Source: Piper betle
Taxonomy: Eukaryota > Streptophyta > Magnoliopsida > Piperales > Piperaceae
NCBI GenBank assembly: GCA_033002965.1
Contig: JAURVB010000851.1
Coordinates: forward strand, 124,001 to 188,000
Reading direction: 5' to 3'
Length of the DNA: 64,000 nt
Of the stretch, positions 16,101 to 26,519 are shown one piece after another. The stretch's first letter is position 1. Every line of letters starts with the position of its first letter. The notes beneath the pieces were generated by a model. The model was not told the DNA's origin. It saw only the letters and a program-made list of their open reading frames with translations, and ran no database searches. The position numbers and the translations under genes were made by a program.

Positions 16101-16546
16101 ACATCGGTCGTGGATGATATTGGTGAGTTGTATATAGGCTAATGGGAAAACCTTATTCCTTAAGTTAACTTTTAGATTAAGAGAGGCCTGTGACACCTAT
16201 TGCAAGTTCTTTTGGGGGCTCAAAGGGCCCCACAGTGATATCAGAGCTTGGTTGGGGGCCCAACAATTACTAACATTTTTCATGTAATATATGTAAGTCT
16301 TGCAAATCCTGAGTCGACTTTGGTAGAAGGATAGATAAATGCTACACATACTTGAGTTCAGTACATTTATTTATTTTCTTACTTTTATTTATATTTAACA
16401 ATATCTTTGATTTTCATGACACCAAGCGGGTTGTCCCGATCTATTTTATCGATCGAGTCTTACTAACCGACAACTTTAAATATGACTCGACTCAATCGTA
16501 AAATTTCTGATTCGGTTCTCAGGTGAACCAAAATCGGGGTCATACA
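13136..16546 (-). mobile_element. Solo LTR, family A copy 2, inserted in LTR B
   Basis: On the minus strand it starts TGTATGACCCCGATTTTGG and ends GGGGTTTTACA, a TG...CA unit with matching inverted tips. Flanks AATTA (13131-13135) and AATTT (16547-16551) form a near-perfect 5-bp target duplication. Without the TRIM at 15755-16265 it is about 2.9 kb. The GC-rich 13.7-14.3 kb part matches 26.5-26.9 kb in copy 3 (AGCCAGC(C/A)AATGGCCGAACTCC-like). Polyproline-type frames at 13667-14374 are shadows of this GC-rich LTR part. Confidence 0.8.
15755..16265 (+). mobile_element. TRIM retrotransposon 1 (miniature LTR element)
   Basis: The 5' LTR is 15755-15903 (TGTTGGGTTTATCCCACATT ... CCCAACA). The primer-binding site TGGTATTAGAGCC (905-917 of that block) is nearly complementary to the initiator tRNA-Met 3' end. 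The interior is 182 bp, with purine-rich GTGTGAAGGGGAG just before the 3' LTR (16086-16265). Flanking ATTAT/ATTAC is an imperfect 5-bp target duplication. There is no coding capacity, so it must be mobilised in trans. The 3' LTR is 31 bp longer than the 5' LTR because it contains an added PBS-like block. Confidence 0.9.
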
Positions 16547-17869
16547 AATTTTACTCCAAATAACAAAGGTCTAGATTTTACAACCGGAGCTAAGGAACTA
16601 GAGTTTAACCCTCCATTCCTATGCATTCCAATTGGCTGATTTTATTATCTACCTAAATGATGCCATAGTGAGCCCAAATTTACTAAGTTTCAAGTACACA
16701 ATTATAACATTCTTAGATGATTTTTATATATTTTATGGTGTCTTTTAGCATGCTCAGAAGATAGTACGAACTCAAATCATAGCACATAAACCATTCATCT
16801 TGTTTCAAAACTTGAAGCTCACCTAAGGATAAATGAGATAAGTTTGTTTATGTTAGCTGTTTTCTCTGGTGACACATAGTTCTACATTTTATATGTTTAT
16901 GCTTTGCTGTGCTTTAGCAATTTAAAGTATGTATGGGTGCTAAACTTGGTGAAAGGTAGTATGGCAATGTAGTAGACTTGAGTTTTGTCCTAAAGTTCTA
17001 ATTACCAATGCAGAATTCATTTTGTGATTGAACTGATTACCTTTGACCTATATGTAGCTATTTTGTTTGCCAGGGACTTGCAAATGTTCGAATTTGAGGG
17101 CTTGATAACACTTGATTAGAGGTATTATTTTGTTTGATCTAATTCTAATTTTTTTAGCATTTGCTTGTTTTTATAGTTGATTAGTTTATACTAAGTTTTC
17201 AATAAATATTCATAAATTATAAAATATCAGCATCACACAAAATGGACATCTCTTTCACGAGATATGCCTGTATACCATTAATGTGCATGATCAAAATATA
17301 CCGTGCTTGCAAAATTCATAACTATTTTTCTACAGCTCCAGCCTCCAAACATGATGAAACCAAAGCCAAAACAACTTTGAAGTCATAGATCTACATATAT
17401 AAAATGTTTGAAACAAGCAAACGAGCATGCATACATACACACAGACCACCACAACTTTGGGTATGAACCAAAGGAAAGATCTTTAACTTATACAATGCTA
17501 GGAGAAGGTCTTTACCCCAAAAGTTTCCATTCCTAGGGGCAGGGAAGCTTGGAGAATCTTGGAAGAGGCCTAGGAGGGTGGAGGAGGAAGTAAGAAGAGA
17601 AATAGGTGGGTAGAGGTCGAAGAAGGAGAGAAAGAGTGAGAAATGGTTGAGATAAGGGGTATTTATAAGAAGGAAAACAAGCCCAATGCAATGGCATTGA
17701 CGGACCCAACTGTGAACCACATGCAATTGACCTAGTTTGGGCACGAGGGCACTAACTGCCTTTGCGTTGGCAAGAAAATGAGGAAACCCTAGATTTGGGT
17801 GCAAGGCCACAAGCTGGAAGCCTTTGCATCCAAACAAAGGGTTGAAAACCTTATAGCTCCAGCACAAGG

Positions 17870-20549
17870 CGTAACACCCCGTTTTGGCTCATCTGTGAAC
17901 CAACCCGGAAATGTCACCGGCGACCAAACCGTTCACTAATCTACTGGATTCGGTTAAGCAGACCCGGATCTACCCTCAGCGTCTTAAGGTGGGGATGCAA
18001 CCATGAAATGCATGAATGGAAACAATTGGGTTCTAACGTGGTCCTACATGCATGCCATGACGTGCAAACAAAACAAAACCATACAACAAGCAAGAAATTT
18101 AAATAAAAATTCATTAATTTTTACGGAAAAATGGATAAAATCTCCCCTAGAAGTGCAATAAGGGCCTACTTGTCCACGACAAGAGTATATAAATATTTTA
18201 TCAAAATACGATAAAACATAACAATCTACCATGGCATTCAATCATTATCTCATTCGTTTTCACCTGAGCCGAGTCTGAACTCCAAGGCTCCCTACTCATT
18301 CGCATTTATCCGTTCGTTTCATAACAAGCAATTCATCTAAACAAATACATCAAAATTATCATTCACGTAGCAATAACACACCATCATTATAGATTACACA
18401 CGACAGGTACATGTGTGCGCGGTTCTATGCTGCTCCTCCGTAGTCCCGACAACTTTCATCCCTCGCATTTCTCACCTACATATATATAGAAAAACCATCA
18501 ATAATGAGTGTTATCGGCCCAGAAAATAACTAATATCAATCTGGCACAGGAGAGCAAACTCTCCTGTTGAATCAAAACCATTACTTCCTCAAGAACTCTC
18601 ATCAGGGCATATATGGGAGTCGTCGCCATCGGGTCAACAACGTCCTCCTTTCTTTCTCATTCTCATACCTTGGTCATTCTCTATCGCTTCTCGCATCAAA
18701 TCTCATTCCTTTCCATCCTCCACACCTTCCATATTATTCCTGGCCTTGAGCACGAAGGCCGAGCACTCTCAGGCAGTCACCTTTAGTACCCTTTGAACCA
18801 CAAGTCTAGACATGCATTGCATTGCAGTACCCATAAACCTCCACACTTCTCTGGGTTTGAGGAACTCAAAGGTGGAGTTGTCCGGATCCTCCGGGAACGA
18901 AGTGGGTTCTCCCTAGCTCAAGAGCCCACTCTTCCGAGAACACGCCCTATCTAAAGGCGTGGCCGTCAGTAACCCTCATTCAATCTCTCACCGAAAATGC
19001 AAAAACTATACATATATAGGCCTGGGTTGGGATTTATACAATAGGCCCGAAGGCAACTTATGGTGGATCTTAATTTTGAAAACTGACTCGTGGGATCTCA
19101 TCCTCAAGGGTTATTAATCCGAACAAAACTGTTGGCTAAAAGGCCCGAGTCAAGTGGGATCCGATAAAACGCCACTTAACTCGTCCTGCACATGATAAAT
19201 CAAATACACAATAGAATAGCGTAAATCAGAGAACGAGTCCTAAATGGACCTAGTAGAAGCTCCAAGTGTGTCCTTGTGCCTAGGCGGTGAGCTCCTACTC
19301 CATACCTACACATCAAAACTAAATACTAACGCCCGCTCATGATGCAGTCATACATCCTATATCACACATACACCCATCAAGCATCAATCAACACACATCA
19401 ACCTATATCAATTCTAGCATGTCTACTTAGGCTAGTTTGCATTAGATCATAATCATTACTTAGTTACCCTAATTAGTTTCTTAGCTTCCATTTTTACCAC
19501 TACTCAATCAAACAAATTTCATATTTTATCCTTAATCAAATCTACATTTATATATATAATTACAACACACAATTCACCAATCCTAGCATGCAATTCTAAT
19601 AATCAATACTTTCAAAAAATTAAATTAGAATAAATTATACCTCGCATGATTCGTGGCTCTTATTCAGCACCCTATGGCGTCCGAAGTTTGATAGGGTTCG
19701 ATCGGGGGATTCGGCGAAAGATCAGGTGATTTTTGACGAATTTTGGTGAATCCGGTTTTCCGGCGACTGTCCCAGTGGTTTTCCTTCGACTGTTCCGATG
19801 GGGCAATCGGGGTAAGGGTTAGTACCGGCTCGGTGAGCTCGTCCCAATGGTAGTGACAGCAAGGACGACCGCGGCGACGATGATTGCCGGTGGTGGCGTC
19901 GAGTTCGGTCGGGCGGTCAGTCACTCCGATCAGGCCCATGTCCGACTTCGATGGCGGCGCTAGGTAAGGGGGAAATGTCAGGGAGGTCAAGGGGTGGTCG
20001 TTGGGGTCACGACGGCGGCGGCGTGGCCTGGACGGCAGCAAATCGACAAGGGGAGCGTCGTGGTTTGTGGGGCGATTCTGGCGTCGTGGCTGCGAGACGT
20101 TGGCCTGGGTGGATCGTGGCGGCACAGCGACGGTGGGCGGTGTTGATCGGTGGCAATGCGGCGTCAGCAGCGGCAGCAACGACAACCACAGTGGGCGGCG
20201 AGGGTTTTGGATGGGGAAGTGTCGTGGGAGAAAAACACCCCCAATGGCAAACTCATAAATAAGTATTGACTCGATTCGTACTCGTAATGACGTTATTCGG
20301 CCTAAAACTATTTCTATGATAAAACATATAAAAGAAAAAAACTGCATACTGTTATATATTCTGATAACTCATTTCTCACCATCTTCTCGACGTTATCATC
20401 ATATATTTGGTACACCTGACTCTCATCGCTCTTAACTCACGACTGGTCTCGACTCAGCATGCAGTTCATGAAAATGACTCGAGTCAAACCAACGGTTGAA
20501 CTGACTGGTTCGGTAATGTAAAATTCTGACTCCAGTCACGTGTTTTACA
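17870..20549 (+). mobile_element. Solo LTR, family C, with exact 5-bp target duplication
   Basis: The element runs from CGTAACACCCCGTTTTGG to GTGTTTTACA. The same CAAGG lies at both flanks (17865-17869 and 20550-20554), and removing the element restores a continuous LTR B sequence. The expected first base T is C. It is 2680 bp with no internal retrotransposon domains. The GC-rich part 19.67-20.26 kb gives long frames on both strands (for example 19664-20347 minus), but these are LTR sequence with Pro/Arg/Gly-rich composition and not genes. Confidence 0.88.
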
Positions 20550-20849
20550 CAAGGGCACTGGGAGGGCACCTATGTTCTGAGCATAGTGTGTGCACACCTA
20601 GTGTTTTCATCCTAGGGTGGCCAGGAACAACTTTGGGTATTTTAGCGTGGGTCACACAGGGGCTAGGCTCACCCTTAGTGTATTCTAAACAAATCGATAT
20701 GCACATTAGACACGCGAGGGGCTTGGTCCTAATGTCTAATTAAGACTCAACTCAATTCAATAATAACCGTAAATAAAAACTGTGGTGTCATAGTGTCCAA
20801 CTGGTTGGGCCACACAAAAAGGATACTTAGGACTTGGCTCATACATATC

Positions 20850-20852
<3 letters not shown>

Positions 20853-20910
<58 letters not shown>
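20853..20910. repeat. (AT)n microsatellite
   Basis: This is an almost pure AT dinucleotide run of nearly 60 bases between LTR B and a GC-rich block. The Tyr-Ile frames crossing it are artefacts. Confidence 0.95.
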
Positions 20911-20913
<3 letters not shown>

Positions 20914-21370
20914 CCCGGGGAGGCTATGTGGCTGGACATTCTCCCAACCCCCTTTCAAAAATAATGACACCGTGCTTCCTTCGCCCCTCCCCTGGCATGG
21001 CCTTCACCCCCCACCAGTGCAGCCCTCGTCCCCACCCCTCGCCGCGTCCCTCGCCCTACCCCGTCCACCTCCCCCACCTACTCTGGCTGTTGGAGCTGAT
21101 GATCGAGTTGCGGGTGGCTGACAACGTGGTGGAGGTGTGGAGTGCGCAAACGGCTTTTGTGGCATACTTGTAGCGGGCTTTCCAGGAGGATGCGTGGAGG
21201 AACAACACCCTGGCCCTCCTGGTGCTCATGATGAAATGCACATGCAGAATCGAAGATGTCGTGGCCACCGGCTGGGTTTTGTCCACTAGGCAAGTGATCG
21301 AATCGATTTCTTTCCCTTTCTCCCTTACCTTGCTATGTTGATCAATGTAAGCTGTGGTGTGAAATTTCAT
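20911..21370 (+). pseudogene. GC-rich fragment, possibly from a BTB/POZ-type gene
   Basis: After a proline-rich stretch, the plus strand (frame from 21087) reads LLELMIELRVADNVVEVWS, followed by AQTAFVAYL, a TAG, then RAFQEDAWRNNTLALLVLMM. The ELRVAD...VVxVWxxQ pattern recalls a helical segment near the C-terminus of plant NPH3-like BTB/POZ proteins, but I am not sure of this. The in-frame stop and absence of flanking domains mark it as a broken fragment. It could instead be cargo of an unidentified transposon. Confidence 0.25.
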
Positions 21371-21863
21371 TTTTTTAGGAGGTTGGAGTTGACCTACTAA
21401 AAAAAGTCATCCAAATCACATATTTCATTTTTAGGCAGGTTGACCTGCTCTAGCACAATCAAAGAGGCCGTCTGCTCTTGAAACAATTTTAGATTAATGG
21501 ATTCGTGATTTGCGGGAGCTTTCTGTTAGTATAAATGCATTAATGGTCATGTCATGTATTGGTTCTACAAGTGCCTTGGTTGTCATGTATTGGTTCTACA
21601 CTGCCATCAATGACATGTCCAGGATTCAATGTCTGCTGTGATGCGCATCTGTTGTTATGCCGGATGCTGTGCAAATCATCTTCCATGGTGGAAATGATGC
21701 CAAAAGACCATAAATTGTAAATTGTAAATCAGGAAGAGAATTTTTTCATCTGAAACCAGTCACTACTGTAAATGCTTTAATCTCTATAGTTTGCTTAATT
21801 TGTAGGATATTTTCAAAGCTATAGAAATGAGCTAGTTTTTGTGAATATCAATTTCTGTTTCAG

Positions 21864-22738
21864 GAACTAATAGAAAAGATGGGTGCACCAGCTATCTTTT
21901 TAGATTATTGTGAAGAAGCCTCATATCTTACTTGTTGGGTTTCTCCCACATTGGTCGTAGAGGTTGTTGGTGACTTGTATATATGCTAATGAGAAAACCT
22001 TATTTCTTGAGCTTGCTTTTAGATTAAGACAGGCCTATGACACCTATTGCGAGTTTCTTTTGGTTGTTTAAAGTCCCTTTCGAGGGCTCAAAGGGTCCAA
22101 CAATAGTTTTGGAGCTTGGATGGGGGCCCAAAGGGCTTAACAAGTTGTATCAGAGCCAAGTCGAGCCGGGTGTTTGCGTATGCCAATTGTTATTGTTTCC
22201 TTCACTGGTTCTACCTGATGATTTAAAGGAGTTTATGCCAGGTGGGTGCCATCTAATTTAAGGGAAGTGTGTCAGATGATGATGGTTTCGAGCCACGCCC
22301 GATGTGTGAAGGGGATTTGTTGGGTTTGTCTCACATCGGTCGTAGAGGTTGTTGGTGACTTGTATATAGGCTAATGATAAAGCCTTAATTTTTGAGCTAG
22401 CTTTTTGGATTAAGAGACGCCTGTGAGGGGCCCAAAAGGCCCAACATTACTTCCAACTACATCAGCTCTATAACAGGATTCCCTCTCGCTATGCCTGTAA
22501 GCTTATATAGTGTTCTTGTTGATGCCCTTTGAGTTAAATTAAGCAACTTGAAATTCTTATGTGCATGTTGATGTTGCAGATTCAGTTAAACGCATTCAGA
22601 CAACCCTTGGCAGTGGAAGGCAGTGCCTTGTATCCCTTGCTATTCAAATTGTTTTCTTTTTGGCATATGATGTATAAAACTAGAAGAAAAACATATGAGA
22701 ATGGTGGAATCTGCCCTGGGGCTGCTTTCACAACCTGA
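21864..22738 (+). pseudogene. Two exons of an unrecognised gene, exon 1 broken by a TRIM
   Basis: A strong acceptor TTTCTGTTTCAG (ends 21863) opens a frame reading ELIEKMGAPAIFLDYCEEAS, then YLT. The TRIM at 21933-22446 interrupts here. Past it, and dropping one TTACT repeat, the frame resumes SNYISSITGFPLAMP and meets a good donor GTAAGC at 22497. The next acceptor (TGATGTTGCAG, to 22579) continues in the same phase with IQLNAFRQPLAVEGSALYPL and stays open to TGA at 22736-22738; its true 3' limit is unknown. Frame and phase conservation suggest genuine coding ancestry. I do not recognise the protein, and the remaining exons were not found. Confidence 0.5.
21933..22446 (+). mobile_element. 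TRIM retrotransposon 2, inserted in an exon
   Basis: This is the same family as the element at 15755. The 5' LTR is 21933-22142, the PBS-like TTGTATCAGAGCCAAG follows from 22145, purine-rich GTGTGAAGGGGA precedes the 3' LTR at 22318-22446. Exact target duplications TTACT flank it (21928-21932, 22447-22451). The 5' LTR (210 bp) is much longer than the 3' LTR (129 bp): it carries an internal PBS-like block and a second CCCAAAGGGCTTAACA end, and the 3' copy has an internal deletion. Confidence 0.9.
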
Positions 22739-23925
22739 GAAGAAAAGGGACTTGAAACTTGATTCTCAATAACTAAGGGAGATCAACTGTAAATATCTGA
22801 GGAAGAATCCAAGAAACACTGAAAGAATATACAGGCAGTCGCTAGTCTAGTGGATGTATGGTCTAACTATTAATGGTACACCAGCAATCGATTGGGATTG
22901 CTGCATGTATAGTCTAACTATCTATTTCTCCTATATCTAGAATTCTGGGTCCTTTTTATTACCGTTCCAATTATCGAGTTGGCTTGAAAGAAAATGTTGT
23001 GTTGTGTTTTGTTTTGCATTTTTTATGTGCCAGGCATGATGTGTCTAGGAATTGAAAAATATAGTATTTGTGTGATTGCATTTGCTTGATGGCATATGAT
23101 AAGCATCATCTTTCCAAAGCTTGTCGTTAGACCACCAGTTTATATTTTTTGATGAATTAAACTGTTATGGATCTTTAGCTCAAAATTGACATAACACTCA
23201 AGAAATGCTTGGGGATGGTGGTTCAAATCCATCAAGATTTTACTTAATCAATATTTGATAAAATTTGAGATGTTGTAATTATATAAAAAAATAAAAAAGA
23301 GGTATGATTTATCATGGTTGTGTTCAAAGTGACATATATATGATATTAAAAATAATATAAATAGATAAAAAATATCATCATCATTCAATAACATTACAAA
23401 AGATTATAATCCACAAATGCACAAAAAATACAATGATAATATTTCTCAGCATGTACAACCACACATTATATAAGCCCAAAAATCCTATTGCATGGAATTA
23501 TTGTTATAATTGTTATGAATATTTTTACATGTTGTATAATAATAACCTCTCTCATTACAAAGACTACATATCCATTTTTTTGTTTGAGCTTGGGTAACTT
23601 TGTATCCAGGCTTTAATCTTAGACTATTCTTGGGACGACCTTTAGTACTAATTACTAGGAAAATGTAGATCAAATTTTGCCTGAAGCGCCCGACTTTACC
23701 CACCAACCCACCAACCAAATTAAAAACACAGAGGATCAAAATATTATGACAGTCTGGAAGCACCCAACTTGACCCTGAGCAATAGACTCATTCTAATTTG
23801 AAGAAGCCAAACAGTGTCCAACTTTCAAATTTATTTTAACTGGTTGTTAAGTGTTTAAAATATACAATATTTACCTAGGTTTTTTATATGATTTTATACT
23901 TTTCGGGTATAAATATTATTAATTA
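22739..23925. other. Possible intron or intergenic sequence, nothing recognised
   Basis: It follows the exon-like fragments and may be the rest of that dead gene. It becomes AT-rich to the right. No domain, RNA gene or element end was recognised. The 92-codon minus frame at 23485-23763 has no identifiable features. Confidence 0.3.
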
Positions 23926-24990
23926 GGTGATATTTTTTGTTATATTCTAGTTAATTAATATTTTATGAGATATGTTTAATTTTAGTGTTTAAATGCATAA
24001 AAAGATGAAACAAATTAAGCTTTAGAATTGAATGGTCATGACACTTGGGCCCACCTAATGGCTATAATTTATGGGGTTCAATGGAGCCGAGGAGTTAGAA
24101 AGTGGAAGGGAGATCATAATTAATTAGACTACATCGATTTGTAAACACCCTCTTCGAATTCTTGTATCTTCACTTCTATATAAAGGGGTGGCCATTTGTT
24201 ATTTGAGATATCACATCTCATCTCTTGGCTTCGGAATGTAGTGAAAGAAGTGGTTTTAGGTTTTGAATTCTTTTCTTTTCATAATAAAAAGTAGTTTCTT
24301 TTTTATATTATTTTCTATTTTTATTATGGAGTAATATTTTATTTCATTCTAGAGAAGAATGGAACTTAACATGATTTAATTGAATTCATTTTATCCTTTT
24401 ACTCTTTTATTCAATCGGATCGTTTAAATTATCATGTTCTAAATGCTAAGAATAGATTGATTGCCTATATCTTAGATCATGAGGTTTGATTAAATTTTGG
24501 AAGAAATTAATTACATTAGTCATTGCTAATTCATCATACGACGAGTCTTTTGACTTGTTTGTCGTTGTGGTCAAGAGATATACAACACCGTATGCGATTG
24601 TAAGGCAAATCTTAAGGCAATATTTTGTTGATTAATACATTATCACCGGGAGGTAGAAATTGAGGCCAAATAATAGAAGCATGAAGGAGCGGGAGCCACC
24701 ATGTCATATAATTATCCTAGATCGACAATCCGAGGGAATAAAAGATAAGAGGAAGATTTAATGAAAATTATATTGATGTTGGGAAATTCGACTCTAGAAC
24801 TAGTTTTATCATTTTAACTTTGCTTTTAACTTAAAGTTATTATTTAGATTTAGTTAAGTCAGTTATTTTTGTTTTGTTCTTTATTTTATTTTTTTAATTA
24901 ATTATAGAAAATTCATCTCCCTGTAAGACGATACTTGAATTTATCATTCTATTACTTATTTTGACCATTTATATTTGCATGTTATTGAAA
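23926..24990 (+). mobile_element. Probable solo LTR (type similar to 43910-45216)
   Basis: The layout resembles a Tat/Athila-like LTR: start TGATATTTTTTGTTATATTC, a TATATAAAGGGGTGG promoter patch at 24178 followed by a CT-rich leader, and a tail with AAGACGATACTTGAATTTATC and TATATTTGCA near 24927-24979. Such tails recur at the 3' end of the element at 43910-45216. No target duplication was found, so the ends are approximate. Confidence 0.4.
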
Positions 24991-25084
24991 ATATTCTAAC
25001 ACTGGTTTATTCTTTTTCTAGAAGCTAAGTATACAGAAAAGCTCAAACATCATATTTGTAGATGGAACAAATTATCGGTGTGAC

Positions 25085-25352
25085 GGGCAAATTAAAAACC
25101 TTTGGTTGAAGCCCTCCACCACCTAATCCCAGAGCTACTGTCTTCTCAGCGTGTTGGGACTGCTGGATTGTGCTGAATTCTGAAGAACTTGAAGCAATGT
25201 TTTTTGAAGGCAGACAATTAGAGATACTCGAAGACACTGAACCAGGATTAACAAGACTCGCCACAGCAGTACTAGAAGGTTGCTCCATGTCTGATATTGA
25301 TATGGAATCATCATCATGAAGAAATAGCTGACCACTAAATTCAATTTGTTAC
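25085..25352 (-). pseudogene. Exon-like Ser-rich coding fragment, unrecognised
   Basis: On the minus strand an acceptor (AATTGAATTTAG) opens a frame reading HDDDSISISDMEQPSSTAVA and later ALGLGGGGLQPKVFNLP, with normal amino-acid diversity rather than repeat-like composition. Downstream it runs on to a stop near 25043. No start codon context, second exon or known domain was found. It may be an exon of a lost or captured gene. Confidence 0.35.
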
Positions 25353-25430
25353 GAGCAAATACAATCAGCACCATCTAAAGACATAACTCTTTGTCATCAC
25401 TTACAGAAGTGTAATAGAGGTAGCAGCTCT

Positions 25431-26270
25431 GGTCGGCGGCACGAGAAGCTGCAGCTCTAATCGAGCTCACCGGACTCCCAAGCTGACGCCTTCCGCCTTC
25501 ATCCCACCGGCCGTACTGTGTAGCATCCCAGGAGAAACAGAGAGAACAGAGGAAGCGGGAAACAGAGAACAGTGGTCAGCGGCATCGAAAAAGCTGCAGC
25601 TTTGATCGAGGCGATGGCAACGGTGGACTCACCGGCGACCTCCTCCTCACAAGACTCCCCAGTCGACACCTATCGCCTTCATCCCGTTAGCCGTGCTGCG
25701 CGGCGTCCCAGGAGAAACAGAGAGAACAGACAAAGGGGGAAACATAGATCCTATGGTTGGCGGCACGATTTAGCTCAGCTTTGATTGAGGCGATGACAAT
25801 GGTGGGCGTGTCGGCGACCGCCTCCTCACTGAACTCCCAATCGGCCACCTCTAGCCTTCAACCCGCCAGTCGTGCTGCGCAGCGGCCAAATATATTAAGG
25901 CCGTACAGTTATGGCTCATGCGGTATTTTGGCGGTGACAAGGATCAGTTCCTTGGTTCGTCGGTTTTTGTCTTGACTACCAGAAGTGGAAGCGAAACAGC
26001 TCCTCTACTTTGTCGTCGTCACAGCTACTACCGGCGCTATACTCTACGACTGCCTCCTCACTCGACCTCCATGCCGATGCCTCCCACCTTCATCCGCCAT
26101 GACTGTGTTAGCTGTGTTCTGTGCTGTGCGGGAAGGACGGGAGGGATGTGTGCTGTGCGGCATTGCGGGAGCAGAGCAACAAACAGGCGGGGTTATTTTG
26201 TAGCTGTTGGATATAATCCAATGGCTGCTATCAAACTGCAGCGCGGCCATTGCTTTGCTGCAGCACACAA
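25431..26270. repeat. GC-rich imperfect tandem repeat, about 180-bp period
   Basis: Units start at GGTCGGCGGCACGAG (25431), GGTCAGCGGCATCGA (25574) and GGTTGGCGGCACGAT (25755), with a very degraded fourth near 25950. Each holds AGCTGCAGCTxTxATCGAG, then a CTCCTCAC...CTCCC part, then GCCTTCATCCC, then CAGGAGAAACAGAGAGAACAG. The first unit is shortened to 143 bp. The frames (for example 25572-26277) are Ala/Arg/Ser-rich and unlike any protein I know. It could be cargo of a DNA transposon. Confidence 0.75.
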
Positions 26271-26280
26271 AACTTAAATC

Positions 26281-26281
26281 C

Positions 26282-26317
<36 letters not shown>

Positions 26318-26345
26318 CACACACACAAACACACACATACACGAC
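26281..26345. repeat. Compound (AT)n/(AC)n microsatellite
   Basis: The TATATA run passes into TATACACACACACAC and on to ACACACATACACGACG. It separates the GC-rich repeat from LTR family A copy 3. Confidence 0.9.
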
Positions 26346-26519
26346 GAAAAGCTGGATAAGAAGACATGATTAGGGTCTAGACCAAACCGGTATTAAGATC
26401 AATTTTACAACTATAGTCGGGGGCGACTAGATTGCCACCCACATGGGGCGGTGCTGGCCACCCCTTTAAAAAATATTTTCAATTTTTTATTTTTGAAAAA
26501 TTTTTATTTAAGGATAGTT

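Larger units (their letters stand above)
10845..20840 (+). mobile_element. LTR family B, split into three pieces by younger insertions
   Basis: It starts TGTAACAACCCCGGACC. Pieces 10845-13135, 16547-17869 and 20550-about 20840 join into one sequence when solo LTRs A and C are removed. They follow the order of the LTR at 42.3-46.9 kb: CCTAAGGT(G/C)T near 13109 and 45427, CTACCTAAATGAT at 16651 and 45539, and a TATTTATAAGAAGG promoter-like patch at 17659 matching TTTTTATAGAAAGGGG at 46355. The right end is not fixed. The 158-codon frame at 17391-17867 lies in this LTR and is not a gene. Confidence 0.6.

Noticed and set aside
17391..17867. 158-codon minus-strand frame with hydrophobic stretches
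   Set aside because: The sequence aligns with the promoter part of another LTR copy (46.2-46.6 kb), so it is LTR and not a membrane protein gene.
19664..20347. 227-codon minus-strand frame
   Set aside because: It lies wholly inside solo LTR C, whose ends are set by an exact target duplication. Composition is repeat-like.
20834..20939. Tyr-Ile repeat proteins
   Set aside because: These are translations of an (AT)n microsatellite.
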